NCBI RefSeq assembly: GCF_041956535.1
Contig: NW_027192213.1
Location: 53,111-117,110 of the forward strand
Reading direction: 5' to 3'
From: Calcarisporiella thermophila CBS 279.70
Lineage: Eukaryota; Calcarisporiellomycota
DNA: 64,000 nt
Shown: in pieces, positions 11,721 through 24,066 of the stretch
How the letters are laid out: each line of letters opens with the position of its first letter
Position numbering within the stretch: position 1 is the first letter of the stretch
Made by a program: the position numbers and the translations under genes
Notes under the pieces: model-generated
Told to the model about the DNA's origin: nothing
Database searches by the model: none
What the model saw: the letters and a program-made list of their open reading frames with translations, nothing else

Positions 11721-14700
11721 TTAGTCTGCATACGACTGCACAACCCGAATCAAGAGCTGCAGATCCCGCACATGGGCTGTCTCGCCCTGCTCTGTGGCCA
11801 TCACGGCGTAGTATCGGGACTTGAGGCGCTGAGCCATCTCAGGAGCCAAACGTCTGACGTGGTCCTGGATCACAGGATCTTTGGGATTGAGGTGGTAGAG
11901 AATCTCGCCCACCCAGGAAATGCGCTCTGAAGACGCCAGGTCCTGCGTCAGTTCGTAGAGCAGGGACAGAAGCACCGGCTGACTGACACCTGGCCCGGCA
12001 GGCGGAAATACGGATTTTGGATGAAGTCTGGAGCACATTCGAGTGAGCAGCAGTCCGCGGATAGAGTCATCCGCTGTGAGAATTTTAGTAAAGGCTTCCT
12101 CGAAGTCACCTGCCATCACGCTCTGGTCAACACTTAGTTTGATTTCCATGTGTGCGGGCGACATGGATGTAATCGAGGGCTTGCGCTCGACACTGCTTCT
12201 TAAATACTCCTCATGATGTGCTGGCTGCGAGGGAGGGGGATGCGGATGCTGCGGGTGCTGTGGATGCTGTGGATGCTGCGGGAGTTGCGGGTGCTGTATA
12301 TGGTTACGCTTAAGATATCCACTTCCATCCCCTGGGACAGCGCCCGAAACCGTCAATTGCCGCACCATCTCAGAAAGACTCTCCACGGTTGTGTGTAAAC
12401 GTGCCAATTGTTCTTTAAGCCCTGCCTCGCGTTCGCGTGCTTCTTGACTCAACTTTGCTTCCAACCCGCGTAAATACTCTTCCTGTGCCACACTTAAATG
12501 ATGCTGGACGGTCGACATATTTTTGCGCACAGTTTCAGAAACAAGTTCGTCGAGTTGTGATTGCAGGTTCTTGGTGAGACTATCTGCTATATTGCTGGCA
12601 AGCGTTGGCTTCGCCAGGAGTTGTTGCATGTGACTGGTGAGCACAGTTCGGATGGTTGTGGGCACGGTCTAACCCAAGAAAAAAAGTTAGAAAAAGCTCG
12701 AATTCACATTGCTTTGCCGAGTACCTTATTGATGGAATCGGCAGCAGCCTTTGTCACTTGCTCTTCCATTGCGCTTGCCACTGCTCTTATTACAGCGGGC
12801 ATCACGGTTTTTTGGACTTCGCGACGCACGCTTTGCTCCATAAGCTTTCCTGTGTTGTTAGTAAGGGTTTGAGATACAACTTTTAGAAGGGCCTCCTGGT
12901 GTGTTGTTTCGGCAGTACGGTGTGCAATACGATCTTGTTCGAGCCGCTGTGCGTGCTTTTCCATCTCACGCCCAATCTCCTTCCCAATAACTTTGGTGAC
13001 ACGCTCTAATATTCTCTGTTCCAACCGCGTCATTTGCCCTTGGATCGATTCTCCACTCTTTGCATGTGTCGCTTTCTCTTTCTCGCTTTCTACCACACTC
13101 TCGGTTTTAGGCAAAAGGCTACTCTCACCACCAGTGGACACTGCCACAGACAAGGGGGAGCTATCCGCGAAAGTCTGCTGCGGTGGGGGGGTGCCGTATT
13201 CCGCATCCGCCCTCTGGAGCTGCGACAAATCTGGATGTTTTGGAATGGAGAGCGTTGCGGTCAAAGAGGGTGAGAGTGACACGCGCTTATGGTTAGTAGT
13301 TTGAGCAGGCTGTTTCGCTTTAAGAGACGAATTAGCAATTTCAGTGGTATCGGCACGCTCTACGATATTTGCTTGAATATCCCGCATTTTCTCATCCAAA
13401 GGAACTGTGTCCGATGCATCACGTCTTTTAGTCTTCATGCTCTTAATTGCGCTGTTTACCGCAGGACCTGAGAGCTTAATTCCACTGCCATTGCTGGTTG
13501 GCTCCAGAGTAGATGTTGCTACAGCGGTAGATTGTTCCACGACACTCCCGTCTCCCAGAGCAATGGCCTCCGTTTCAACCGTTGCAGTTAATATGTTCTT
13601 TTCTGAGGGAAGCTCCTCTTGCTCAGCTAACGCAAGTATCGTATCCTCATCGCTGGATGCTAGTGCTTCAGCGCTGAAGTGATACTGGCTCACTTCTTTA
13701 GTGTGAGCGGCGCAAACCGCAAATCCGTTGCTTGGCTCATCTCGAACAACAGCAAAGCTAATAATTGGCTGCCTTACTGGCCATTCCGCCAACCGCTTGA
13801 ACTTTCCACCCTCAATATTCAAGGCCATAATGGACAAACGTGCATTATTAGCGACAACAAGCTGGTGGGTTGTAGATTCGTATGTCAACTGATTATAGGA
13901 ATCGCCTTGTTTGCGGAATGTGAGCGTGTGAGTAAGGTGTGCAGTATTTTCCTGCGTAATCTTATATATTTGAAGATTGGTATTTCGCTCATGGCCAGTA
14001 ATGAGATGATTGTCGGTGGTAAATTGTACAAAATCAACAGGCTTGCTTGAATTTGTGACACTGAATGAAAAGAGACATGCGCGTGAGGACACAGACCATA
14101 TCTTGATAAGCCCGGATTCGTCACCAGAAGCGAGCATTTCTCCGTCGGGTGAAAAGCATAAATAAGTAATGGGCTAAATATATACAGTTAGAAAAAGAGA
14201 GGGAAAAAAAGCAAGACAGGTCAAGTGACTACTTACATTTTCATGTCCAACTAACTCCTCTGCTCTCTCTCGCCATTGCTCATCTTTCATTCTCATGTCT
14301 TTTTCCTCTCCTTTCAACATTTTTGCAAGCTCCATCAGCACAATCGCGCCTTCTTTTGTGGCAACTGCAATTAAATTTGCATTTGTAGGGTGCCAGATAG
14401 CTCGTTGGAAGCTTGAGTTCTTGTTGTTAAGTGGGGCTTCCACTTCCAAAATCAAATCGTAGGTGAATCCTTCAGGCTCCGAATTGCTTTCTCTAATTTT
14501 CCAGACGATCAGCTTGCAATCCTGACTAATGCTTGCCAGGTGCGGTAATCCAGTTGGGCTCAGTGTCATGTCAATAACACGTTGTACATGGCCGCGAAGC
14601 AGTTTGTTGGACCCTTTGATTTGGTGGATTACTCGAATATTCCCGCCTAAATAATGTTGTGAAAAGTAAGCCTCAGCTATCTGAGCGAAAGAGAAAGGAG

Positions 14701-16029
14701 TAAAGAATTTACCTCGAACTGCGTAGCAAATATAATCGTTGTTTGCATCTACAATTTTTCCGCGCAAGAACCCAGCTTCATTTGGAATCCGCGCAACCGC
14801 CGTCACACGCAGATCTTTGCTTGAGATACCACCTTCATTGCCCGCCTGGCAATCGTAGGCGATGCTCTCATTAGGCAAACGATAGCCGTTGGCCCCACTA
14901 AATTGAAAATAAAGTCCAAGGTTATAGATTGATCGTTACACGCACTAAACCGCAACTCAAACCTATTCAATCTCGCTGCACGAACGTTCCATGCAGAGTG
15001 TGTTGGTAATGATGAATCCACACTATGTACTGGAGTTTTTGGCTCAGAAATAGAAGTGCGTTGTCGAGGTGTCTGCGATTGTGTGGGTTGAGCTTGCTGA
15101 ACAGCAGGAGGGGTAGAGGGCTTTTCCTCAACAGAAATTTCTGTAGACTCCTGCTGTAACAAGAGAAAAGGATTTCTGTAGGTAAATTTGGAATCATTAG
15201 CACTGATAGGTGAAATAGCTCGAGCAGGCGATCCTTGTACTCCGTCGGCGAGAGCATGGTAGTCGAGGACCTCGGAAGCTAATTCCTTAGACTCTTGCGA
15301 AGCAGGTAAGCGCTCTTGGCTTGGCCCTAGAGGTTGCTGATTGTCAGCTTGGATTTTCTCCAAAGAGGTACTATAATTATCAGAATAATACAATCGTTGA
15401 TAATGTAACCAAGTAAATACATTAAAATTCAAAGCATGAACTTACGATGGGCTCGGCTTGCCTAACCCGAATAGCATCTTCTTCAGCATATCAGTCGCAT
15501 TCGATTCCTCTCCTGCTTTTTCCTGGGCAGAGACAGCTGTAGCGCTCGTGAGAGGTTCAGGCGACGCCGTAGCAGGATTCGGAATTTCACCCGGAGCAGG
15601 GGCAGGGGCAGGGGCATTCAAGCTCTGCAATAGTAGTGCAATCGAGTTGGGCGATTGCTGTATATGCGGCGGAGGAGGCTGCGGAAAATTAGGGGGTCTT
15701 AACGGCATTTGCATTTGCGGAATTAGAGAAGCGAAAGGTGGTGGAGGAGGCTGATTTGGAGGTGGATGGGAACCAAACATTGCATTAAAACCAGGCATAC
15801 CCGGCGGCGACTGCTGTGTGAATGGCGGAGGAGGTGGAGGAGCAGGACGCATAAAGGGAGGTGATTGCACGGGAAGAACAGGATTAGGGGGTGCAGAGGG
15901 TGTGGTCTGAGGAGGCGGTGCTCCTTGATCACGATCGCCACCTCCACTATCTCCTGCTGGATTTCCACTGTGCAGGAGACTTAATAGACTGCGTGATGCT
16001 CCCTCATTGAGCGTCTGTGGGTTATCCAT
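11721..16029 (-). CDS. EDC4: Enhancer of mRNA decapping 4 (EDC4/Ge-1) homologue
   Basis: Six exons (16029-15446, 15370-14963, 14897-14713, 14646-14237, 14173-12725, 12668-11721) give about 1327 residues, close to human EDC4. Ge-1 is a P-body scaffold that links the decapping enzyme Dcp2 to its activators. Seen here: a Pro-rich N-terminus with SLLSLLHSG, a WD40 region (for example CFSPDGEMLASGDESGLIKIW), a long Ser/Glu-rich linker, coiled-coil heptads around QAREREAGLKEQLARLHTT, a His/Pro/Gln repeat, and the family C-terminal helical domain with YHLNPKDPVIQDHV. The donor of intron 2 is uncertain: 14962 (65-bp intron) or about 21 bp further (44 bp); both keep frame. Confidence 0.9.
12240..12300. 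repeat. Coding tandem repeat (His-Pro-Gln) inside EDC4
   Basis: Imperfect 9-bp units encode QHPQHPQHP-type repeats on the minus strand, in the linker before the EDC4 C-terminal domain. Flexible, low-complexity linkers of this kind are common in P-body scaffolds. The unit count is likely to vary between strains. Confidence 0.6.
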
Positions 16030-16399
16030 ATTTCTTTTACTCAGCTTAGATTAATCCACTTACTTCTCCACTTTTTTAAAATTGATCCAAAACCAAGACT
16101 TGAATCAATCCTATGTACTCCTCGCGCACCTCCTTTTCTTCTCGATTTTGATTGACGCGTACTAGATTTTAGGTTAGGTTAGAATCTGGTAAATATATGC
16201 TAAGTATGGAGATGAATTACCCTCACTACTATTAAAAGCAAAATAATTATCGGACAGTATTCCAAGCTATTGTGGTCAAAACCACTTGTGTATCCATGTA
16301 TAGGGAAGTTAGATCAGTACATTAAAGTTATAATTAAAATTGATAATAGTCTAAAAAAATATACAACAAAAATAAAAAAATAGAAACAATGCAAAGTGC
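16030..16399. other. Intergenic: EDC4 promoter and transporter 3' end
   Basis: About 370 bp between two minus-strand genes. It includes an A-rich run near 16350-16390, consistent with the transporter 3' UTR. No gene or structured element was seen. Confidence 0.5.
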
Positions 16400-17578
16400 T
16401 TAAAATTTCAGCTGCTTTGATCCAAATGTTACTGGTGGTCTTCCATACAATGCGGTCGCCAGCATAACGATCGCAGCGCCAACACAGAACTGAAAAGACA
16501 AGTGGAAATTAAAGAGATAGCAGCTGATCACACTGGATAAAATGATTGAGAGCGAGGTGGCGAAGCCTTTCAAAATGTTGTCAGCATATTTTACGACAAT
16601 GGCAACAAGTAATCCCCCGAGTGCTTGATTGAGAACGACAAAATACGTGAGCGTATTGTAGCCTTGTAACAAACCACTCGCACTGATTGCGTGCCAGTCA
16701 TTAATAACCATAGCCAAAACTGAGAAAATTAGCGATGAAAATCCCAGCTGAATATTGCGAACCCAGATGCTTGTTTCGTTCGATTTGAGAATCTTTTCAA
16801 AGTAACATCCAGCGAATCCGGATGAAATGCATGCTGCCATCACTGCTAATAATCCGCGCAGAGGATTTTGAGCGGCAAGGAGGACCTTGCCTGCCTCCAT
16901 CACCTGAGGCTCTTCGTTTTCGCTGGAAGGTTTTGAGGTCACTGATTGTAGCTGCACGAGAGTAACTCCAATCATCAGTAAAACGAGTGCAAACCATCTT
17001 GGAGCGGTGATTGTACGCCTTAGAATGATTACAGAGAACACAGCAGTTGAAAGAATTTTCATCTGATAGGTCACTTGGAATGAAGCGGCTTCTAAATTAG
17101 AAATTGCGACATAAAGAAGATTGTTCTGTAGTGCATATAAGCAAGCAGGAAAGAACATTTTAACGGTATCGCCGGTTATAAGCTCAGTGCGAAGAATCTG
17201 GAAGACATGCCTTAAGGACCGCTTTTCAAGGAACCAGAGTGCACCGAAACAAACCGCAATTTTGATCACCTCTGCAAGAAAAACAGCCGTAGAGGCGAGA
17301 TAAAGAGGCTGGTTTGGGAGCTGTACTATACGGGAATAGCTCATCATAAGGACGAGCGAGGTATTTTGAAGGATGAGTATAACTAGGCTAATATGGCGCG
17401 GGGATAGGTATGATGCTATAAAAATGAATACAACATTATATTGTATAATGCCAAATATAAAGTGGGGATTAATAGATAACTTACGTATTGCTGTGGACTT
17501 GACATTTGCGATTGGAAGAAGCATCTCTTGCTTCTCATCTAATGACGGTGGCCATCTCCCACCTATATAACTTGACAT
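16400..17578 (-). CDS. Nucleotide-sugar transporter, SLC35A family (UDP-galactose / UDP-GlcNAc / CMP-sialate type)
   Basis: Two exons (17578-17485, 17415-16400) encode about 369 residues. The 69-bp intron is a multiple of three and lacks a stop, so the unspliced frame stays open, but splicing removes a foreign stretch and restores the first membrane helix. About ten hydrophobic segments are present. The signature of Golgi nucleotide-sugar antiporters is clear: GGLLVAIVVKYADNILKGFA near the C-terminus and LEAASFQVTYQMKILSTAVF in the middle. It would import a UDP-sugar into the Golgi for glycosylation in exchange for UMP. Substrate cannot be assigned within the subfamily. Confidence 0.9.
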   Translation of the reverse strand: MSSYIGGRWPPSLDEKQEMLLPIANVKSTAIRKLSINPHFIFGIIQYNVVFIFIASYLSPRHISLVILILQNTSLVLMMSYSRIVQLPNQPLYLASTAVFLAEVIKIAVCFGALWFLEKRSLRHVFQILRTELITGDTVKMFFPACLYALQNNLLYVAISNLEAASFQVTYQMKILSTAVFSVIILRRTITAPRWFALVLLMIGVTLVQLQSVTSKPSSENEEPQVMEAGKVLLAAQNPLRGLLAVMAACISSGFAGCYFEKILKSNETSIWVRNIQLGFSSLIFSVLAMVINDWHAISASGLLQGYNTLTYFVVLNQALGGLLVAIVVKYADNILKGFATSLSIILSSVISCYLFNFHLSFQFCVGAAIVMLATALYGRPPVTFGSKQLKF

Positions 17579-17731
17579 TTGAAACTTTGTTCCTATTTCG
17601 AAAACAATATTTTACAGAGCACTATTTTATCTCGTTAGCCAATGAAATAACAAAGTGGCACAGCTTCATTTCATAAGCCGCTCTCCGTTATTCAATTTCA
17701 GTTCTCAAGACATATAATCTTGAGAAGAGAC
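17579..17731. promoter_or_regulatory. Short divergent promoter (transporter / END3)
   Basis: Only 153 bp separate the start codons of two oppositely directed genes, so both promoters must overlap here or lie in transcribed sequence. GCCAATGAAA at about 17637 contains a CCAAT box, a plausible binding site for the fungal CCAAT-binding complex. Confidence 0.5.
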
Positions 17732-19091
17732 ATGATGGATCCCACAGAACGCCAAAAATACCTGGAAATATTTCAAGGGCAAAATCCCGTAAACGGCTAT
17801 ATCTCTGGTACTTTCATTTGCTTTGGTTTCTTCTTGTGATGTTGGATTCACATCTTTGATATAGGCAACCAGGCAAGAAGCTTGTTTCTAAACTCGGGGC
17901 TTCAAGTATCTCAACTAGAGAGAATATGGTATGCCATTTAAAATTAAGATGTATTTCATCTAAATATTTTTCTCACGCGTATTTCTTTTATAGGGACTTA
18001 TCCGATATCGATAAAGATGGCCAATTGGATTTTGACGAATTCTGTATTGCTATGCGTCTTGTCTACAATGCACTTAATGGTGTTGAGATACCCGCTGTCC
18101 TTCCGCACAATCTTATTCCGTCTTCGAAAATGTCATTTCTGGGCTATAATACATACTCTCAACAACAACAACCCAAATTGGATTTAAATCCTCCACTGCC
18201 CTCTACCATGTCAACTGGTTATGGGTATGGCGGAGCGCAGCCGGAATTCAATTGGACAATGTCGCCTCAAGATACGTTGACCTATGAGAATATATACCAT
18301 AAATACGCTGGAGGAGCGAATTATATACGATGTACGTTACAGATGGAGCAGATTTTCTCCAATTTTGCTAATTCCTCGTCCCTCATTTAGTTAACCAGCT
18401 GGAAGAATTTTACCGCTCACTTCCGATTCCGCGTCCAGATATTTCTGCAGCTTGGTCATTAGTCGACGTCAACCACACACAGCAGATCTCTAAAGAGCAA
18501 TGTCTTGCCTTTCTCCATCTTCTTAATTCCAGGACACGTGGTCAGCCGCTTCCAACCACCCTTCCGCAATCATTAAGACAGCGTTTTATGGGTCCATACG
18601 CATCGAACCAAAACTCCGAACGCTCCACGCTTACTTCCAGGATGATAGGATCCACAAGCGCGACACCATCTAAAAATGCTGCACTTGCAGATAGCTACAT
18701 TACTAAGTTAGGTGTCGCAGGATCTTCAATCTCTCGAACTGGAACTTCATTTCCTTCACGAAAGTCGGCGTACACAGAAGAGGACGAAGAGAGTTTGCGA
18801 AAAGAGCTAGATGATTTGCGACGGCGGGTACACGAGCTTCAAAGCAGTCATACCTCTTCATCATCCTCCACGCTTAAAGAGGAATTCCGTGCTCTTTATG
18901 ATTATAAATTGAGTCAGCTCGCGCAGTCTGATAGTACTGGTGGGGGAACAGAAAAACTTCGTGACGCAGTCGCACAACTAGAGGAGGCTGCGCAAACTTT
19001 GGAACGGAGAAAAGATGAGTTGGTACGAATATTAGATGAGAGAAGACGCGAATTGGAAAATGTGAAGAGTGAGCTCGCGTTAGTGAAATAA
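17732..19091 (+). CDS. END3: Actin-cytoskeleton regulatory protein End3 (EH-domain endocytosis factor)
   Basis: Four exons (17732-17807, 17865-17928, 17994-18331, 18391-19091) give about 392 residues. End3 partners Pan1 and Sla1 at endocytic actin patches. The protein opens with an EH domain (EIFQGQNPVNGYISG, SGLQVSQLERIWDLSDIDKDG) whose EF-hand loop DIDKDGQLDFDE keeps the calcium ligands. After a linker a second module carries the End3-specific block RSLPIPRPDISAAW and ISKEQCLAFLHLLNSRTRG. The C-terminal third is coiled coil (DDLRRRVHELQ, AAQTLERRKDEL), as in yeast End3. Two adjacent ATGs (17732, 17735) could serve as start. Confidence 0.93.
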
Positions 19092-19736
19092 TCGGATGTT
19101 CTTGGCGCGCGTGAAATTAGATTCATCTTTACTTCGCGAATTTTGAGTATATATTTATTGTTTTTTATTGTCCTGCAAGAATACGATTATTGAACTATCG
19201 AATCGGTGAAATATATCTTTACACGGTAATAAAATCATACATTAGTCATGCTAGAATAAATATACTTAGTCCAAGTGATAAGCAGTACAAGCTTGATTCA
19301 AATGGTTTTTTGGAATGAAACGCTGTAGAGTAAACTTAGCAATGAAGGGTTAAAAAACGTGAGATCATAAATACAATAGGCATTAGATAAAGCTTCTATC
19401 TGCTCCAAACGATTTCTCGAGACCTTTCGCAGAACGAATTCTACGATGTCGGGGTAGCTCCCTTACCTCTCAAACGAAAAGATTTGGCTTAGGATTAAAC
19501 TCTACGATTCCAACGGCTCTGTTTGAGACTATTGTTTATATTGCTTACTCTCGTATAAAAATTTCCACTGACGCGCGATTATTTAAAAAGCATAGCATGC
19601 ATCAGTATATTACTGATAGTAAATGCGATTAATTGTGGCGTTATTTTCATAGATAAAACATTTTATTTGTATTATAAAGGGTGAGAGGGAGAGAAAAAAA
19701 GTGAAGGAAAATTTTATATATTTATCAATCCTCTCT
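19092..19736. other. Convergent intergenic region
   Basis: About 640 bp between the 3' ends of END3 and ATP3. AT-rich with several AATAAA-like strings (for example near 19228 and 19255). Nothing coding is supported. Confidence 0.5.
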
Positions 19737-21012
19737 CTACAGCGCAGAAGCGCCAGTAATGATATCGACAAGCTCGTTGGTAATGTCTGCTTGACGGCGA
19801 CGATTGAAGGTCATGGTAAGTTTATCAATCATTTCACCTAGGAAAATCAAAAGAATATAAAAATCCGTCCCATAACATTATTTTTGAACGATTAAATATT
19901 TACCGGCGTTCTTGGTTGCAGACTCCATGGCATTACGCTTGGAGGCCATCTCAGCTGCGTGGCCCTCGACCATTCCCCAGTAGACAGCATTGGCCATAGT
20001 GAACTCTTGCAAGTTGGAAAGCACATCATCTTCGATTTCATAGGCAGCGAAATTGGCTACACATTGCTCAAGTTAGCATATATGGTGCATCAATAAATTC
20101 AAAGGAATGCTTACGAGAGCTCTTGAAAGTCTCCTCGGAGTACAACGGAATTTCTTGTGCCTCATATGACAATACAGACTTGAACTGATTGTACACAACA
20201 CGAGCAACGTCGAATTCAACGTTTTGCTTTACAATCATATCGGCAACGGCACACGCTTCAGCATATGTCGGGATATCTTTGCCGATCTGGTTGAATGTGA
20301 GGCGAATTTGATTGCGGTTAGTACGCGAGAGCTGAGCCTTAGCCTTGTCACCGAGAATGATGAGTGATGAGGAGGGGTTCTCGTTGGCAAGCTTGCGCGT
20401 GTGCTTCGCAACAGAGGAGTGGATACCGCCACAGAGACCACGGTCCGAAGAGGAAGTGATGTAAATGACGTTGGCGTCATCAACTGGCTTGGTCTCCGCC
20501 GCATCGAAGAGCTCTAAAGATAAAAACACAACAATTAGTCATTAATTGTTGTTTTGATTACAATAAAAAAAGACGGATACCATTGCCGCTCTGTCCAAAG
20601 GCACGTGCACTTTCCATCGAGCGCTGAGCCTTGGCTACCTTGGTGGAGGCAATCATCTTCATCGATTTGGTAATTTTAGCAATGTTCTGCACAGACCGGA
20701 GACGCAATTGAACTAAAGAAAGAAGACACAAATTGTTAGTAAAAGATTGTAATCAGGATTAGGCAGGCTATTTCGCATTAGGATAACTTACTTTCTTTTA
20801 GGGTCGCCATGTTGCGCGTTTGCATGGCCACACTACAAATAAATGAAAAGATCGAAAAGAGCCATTAGAATAGCCATGCGAATTGAAAATAGATCGTCCA
20901 TTATCTAACAATAAATTCGAGAAATAAGTATTATTCTCGGACTTGGAGACACTTACTTGGTTGCAGAGGCGGCATTGCTCACAGGACGAGCGATCGAACG
21001 AACGGCAAACAT
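19737..21012 (-). CDS. ATP3: Mitochondrial F1-ATP synthase gamma subunit
   Basis: Six exons (21012-20957, 20832-20792, 20712-20581, 20513-20115, 20056-19904, 19837-19737) give about 293 residues, the usual length. Gamma is the central rotor stalk of F1. The mature start is the conserved N-terminal helix ([21 protein letters not shown]). The family blocks [34 protein letters not shown] and the signature-rich C-terminal helix [22 protein letters not shown] are intact. The first about 25 residues ([17 protein letters not shown]) form an Arg/Ser/Ala-rich mitochondrial presequence. Confidence 0.97.
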
Positions 21013-21256
21013 GATGACGTTCTAGAAGACTATCTAAAAGATGCTGAAAATAAGAGTAAAAGTAAAGCACCCGATTTATCTTTTGTTGTCGTTTTGCAGG
21101 GGGGTTAGGGAAGCGGATCCAATTCGGATTTAATTTTGCGGCTTGGATCAATTATATTTGGAAAATATAGTCAATTTTTTTCTTGCGTGTTTATTTAGAA
21201 ATTTTCAATTAAATGTACAGATGAAAATAGAAAATTCTACCATGTAAAAACAAAGC

Positions 21257-23161
21257 CTATCCTGTCTTTTGCCTCTTAGTTGCATGTTCGTCTTCAGGAG
21301 CAGGGATACGAGGACCAATATCGCTCTCCCTAAATAGAGAAAATTTTGCAAAGGTTAGATAAAGTCACCAAAAAAAGGAATACTTAAATCTGCTTACCCT
21401 GTAAGCCCCTTGCTCCGGTGGAGGGCAGAGATTTGGTCCTCCATCGTGACTCCCTGTGTTGCACGCTCCTTCGCCAAATTAATCGTAGCAGTGTGCCCAT
21501 CCCACACCACTTTACTCCTCTCAATCTTCTTCCTTCTCTCTTCTTCTTCACGTAGTTTATGCTGTATGGTTGTGTCGTCTTCGCTGCCAAAAATATCTGC
21601 ACGATAGCTTGACAGTTGTTTGATGTTACGTTCAACCATAGACCCGCTAAGAAGCAAATTAGACTCTTTCTTCTTCGCCTCCGCAGCTTGTTTTTGCTCT
21701 CTCCACTTAGGATCAAGTAGCTCGATACGCATATGCTCTTCAAGCTCCGATGCAGGGAACGCTTCCCCACAGCGAGGACAAATAGACTTTGGCTCATTAA
21801 TCGCTGGTTTTTTGGCTACAAATCAACATAGAAAGTTAAATGAATTTTTTATGGACGATGTAGCAATATGTATTTACCTTTAGGCACATAGTCCTTGCGG
21901 ATTTTGATAGGACCAATCTGTTCAGGCGGTTTAATTTGTACTGCAGGTGTAGGCTTCTTCGCCTCTTCATCCTCTTCTTCATCCTCCTCTTCCATGTCCA
22001 CTTCGTCCTCCTCCATATCCATTTCCTCTTCTACCACTTCTTTACCACGCCCGTCGGCCGGAGCACTAGCTTGCTCTGGGATACTCATGCGGAGCAATGA
22101 CATTTGCTTCTCAGCTAAGGTCATTCTCTCTAGATCCGCTAGTAGCATAGGCACTGGAAGTTCCATATTCTCGTCTGCGTCAGTGAACTCAATAGTTTCC
22201 ACTACGACAAAATCGTGCCAGTCGATTTGTGCAAATGCCTCTGATAATGCACAAAAATAAATCAATTAGATCTATATGAAAATTTAGATAAAAGTATTTG
22301 TACTCACGTCTTTCTGCGTCCTCAATTTCTTCCTGCTTCTTCTTTTCCTCCCGCTGCCATGCAGCGTATTCAACTCGTTCTAATACCCGCTCATATATTT
22401 TATGCTTGTCGTCGGCCAAAGTTTTGCACTTATCGAATATACCCTTCGGTGGCATGAGTACATTCCTGTACTGGCCAACCAGTTTATTAAAATATGGGAA
22501 CAGGCTGTGACTTGGACGCATGAAATCAAACTGGTAATTGCGCGACTCACGACGAGAGAGCGCATTCATGAACTGCGTGCCATTGCGTGCAACAAATTGA
22601 GCAGTTAATTTAATGATATCACTAATCGAGATTATACATGTTAGTTCAAGGTAATTTAATTTTAAGTTGTTACAACTTACAGATCTTGGGCAGATAGATT
22701 TGGCATTTCCACCATAAATTCAAAAGCTGGTGGCTCCTTAGGAGGCTTCTTCTCCTCAACAACCAGTTCTCCGTCAACATCTTTTTCATCCACAGCCTTC
22801 GTGATGTCTAAACAGGATGAAAATCATCAGCACCGGATCCATTCATAAATAAGAAACTACAATACTCACTTTTTCCTTCTCGTGCCTCTTGGATTCGATA
22901 CTGGAAATAGGCATGGTAAGGATCATTCTCATTTAAAAAAGAGAATTTGGGATTACCACGTTCATTCTCCCGCACATGATCCTCAAACTGAGCTCCAAAT
23001 CGTGCAACAAAACTAGCTGTTTTATCAACTACATTTTTAATTTCGGGTGGAGGATAAATGATTCCCTTTGGTTTAGTTGCAGGTTTCTGCTGCTGATCAA
23101 CAGCAGATGTGCCGTTGGGGATATCACTCGGAAGAGAATGATCGAGAAGGATACCCGTCAT
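21257..23161 (-). CDS. SF3A1: Splicing factor 3A subunit 1 (SF3A1/Prp21)
   Basis: Six exons (23161-22870, 22807-22681, 22621-22308, 22240-21878, 21815-21398, 21329-21257) give about 528 residues. SF3A1 belongs to the U2 snRNP SF3a complex that helps position U2 at the branch site. Two SURP modules are visible (DKTASFVARFGAQFEDHV and IKLTAQFVARNGTQF), followed by QYRNVLMPPKGI, the FAQIDWHDFVVVETIEF block that contacts SF3A3, an acidic run, and EEHMRIELLDPKWREQ...KVVWDGHTATI. The protein stops soon after (KRQKTG), so the C-terminal ubiquitin-like domain of animal and plant SF3A1 is absent. Confidence 0.95.
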
Positions 23162-24066
23162 TGTACTTTTTTTGATTTAAATCAGAAGAAGAGAAATTGT
23201 ATCCTTGGTTTTATTTCTCTCTGGTAGCGCAGCAGAATTGGTCTAATAGTTTTAAAAAATAGCTTCTATACTGCCAATATATTGAAATTCAATATGCCGC
23301 TGCAAAAACTTACAATATTAGACAGCCAGAAGAATATAGAACTAACAAACTTTTGAAAGCATTAGGTTGTGTTGATATTATACACTTCTTATAGTCTGCT
23401 TTTTGCTACTGCGAGATTACGAGTTGTTGTTTCCATGGAAATATTGCTTTCTGATGATCAACCTAAATGATATTCTCAACCAAGAAATATGAGTTATACG
23501 TGTAAGCCCCAGGGAAACATAAGACATATACGGCAATCGTTTATTAATATAGTATGCCCTTTCCTATACCAAATTTATAAAAGTTTCATCACGAAGGGCA
23601 GAGAAGCGTTCACCAACTTAGTTTGCTGTTTTGGAATGAAAGGAATTCCTTTTTGTTCCGACTTTTTGTGTACCTGCTCTTATAATAGATATATATATCG
23701 GTAATTTTCATCGAGTGCTATACCTTGCAAACGTGCAAATATCTTCTAACATATAGATGTATTCTTTTTTAATGGTATCTTTGCAATATTATATTACGGT
23801 AAATTTTGAATAGATCCAGGAGTTCGCAATAATTCATATTACTTTTGAGAGCAGCAAAGTTAGTATTTTGAAGTTGTTTTCTTTATATTTTTTTCTTGAT
23901 TGCTCTGCCATTATTCTCTACCAATGTTTTCAGTGAAGGATTGAAGTCATTATGAGCAGAATAATAAATATATCCTATGCATAGTTTATGATTACATTGT
24001 CCTCTTCGGAATAGAGATATATAAGAAGACTGAAAAGGAAAACCTATATTAGAAATATAACAATAT
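23162..24066. other. AT-rich intergenic region
   Basis: About 900 bp between SF3A1 and the SDH assembly factor. No frame resembles a protein and no repeat stands out. It would hold the SF3A1 promoter and the SDH8 3' end. Confidence 0.5.
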
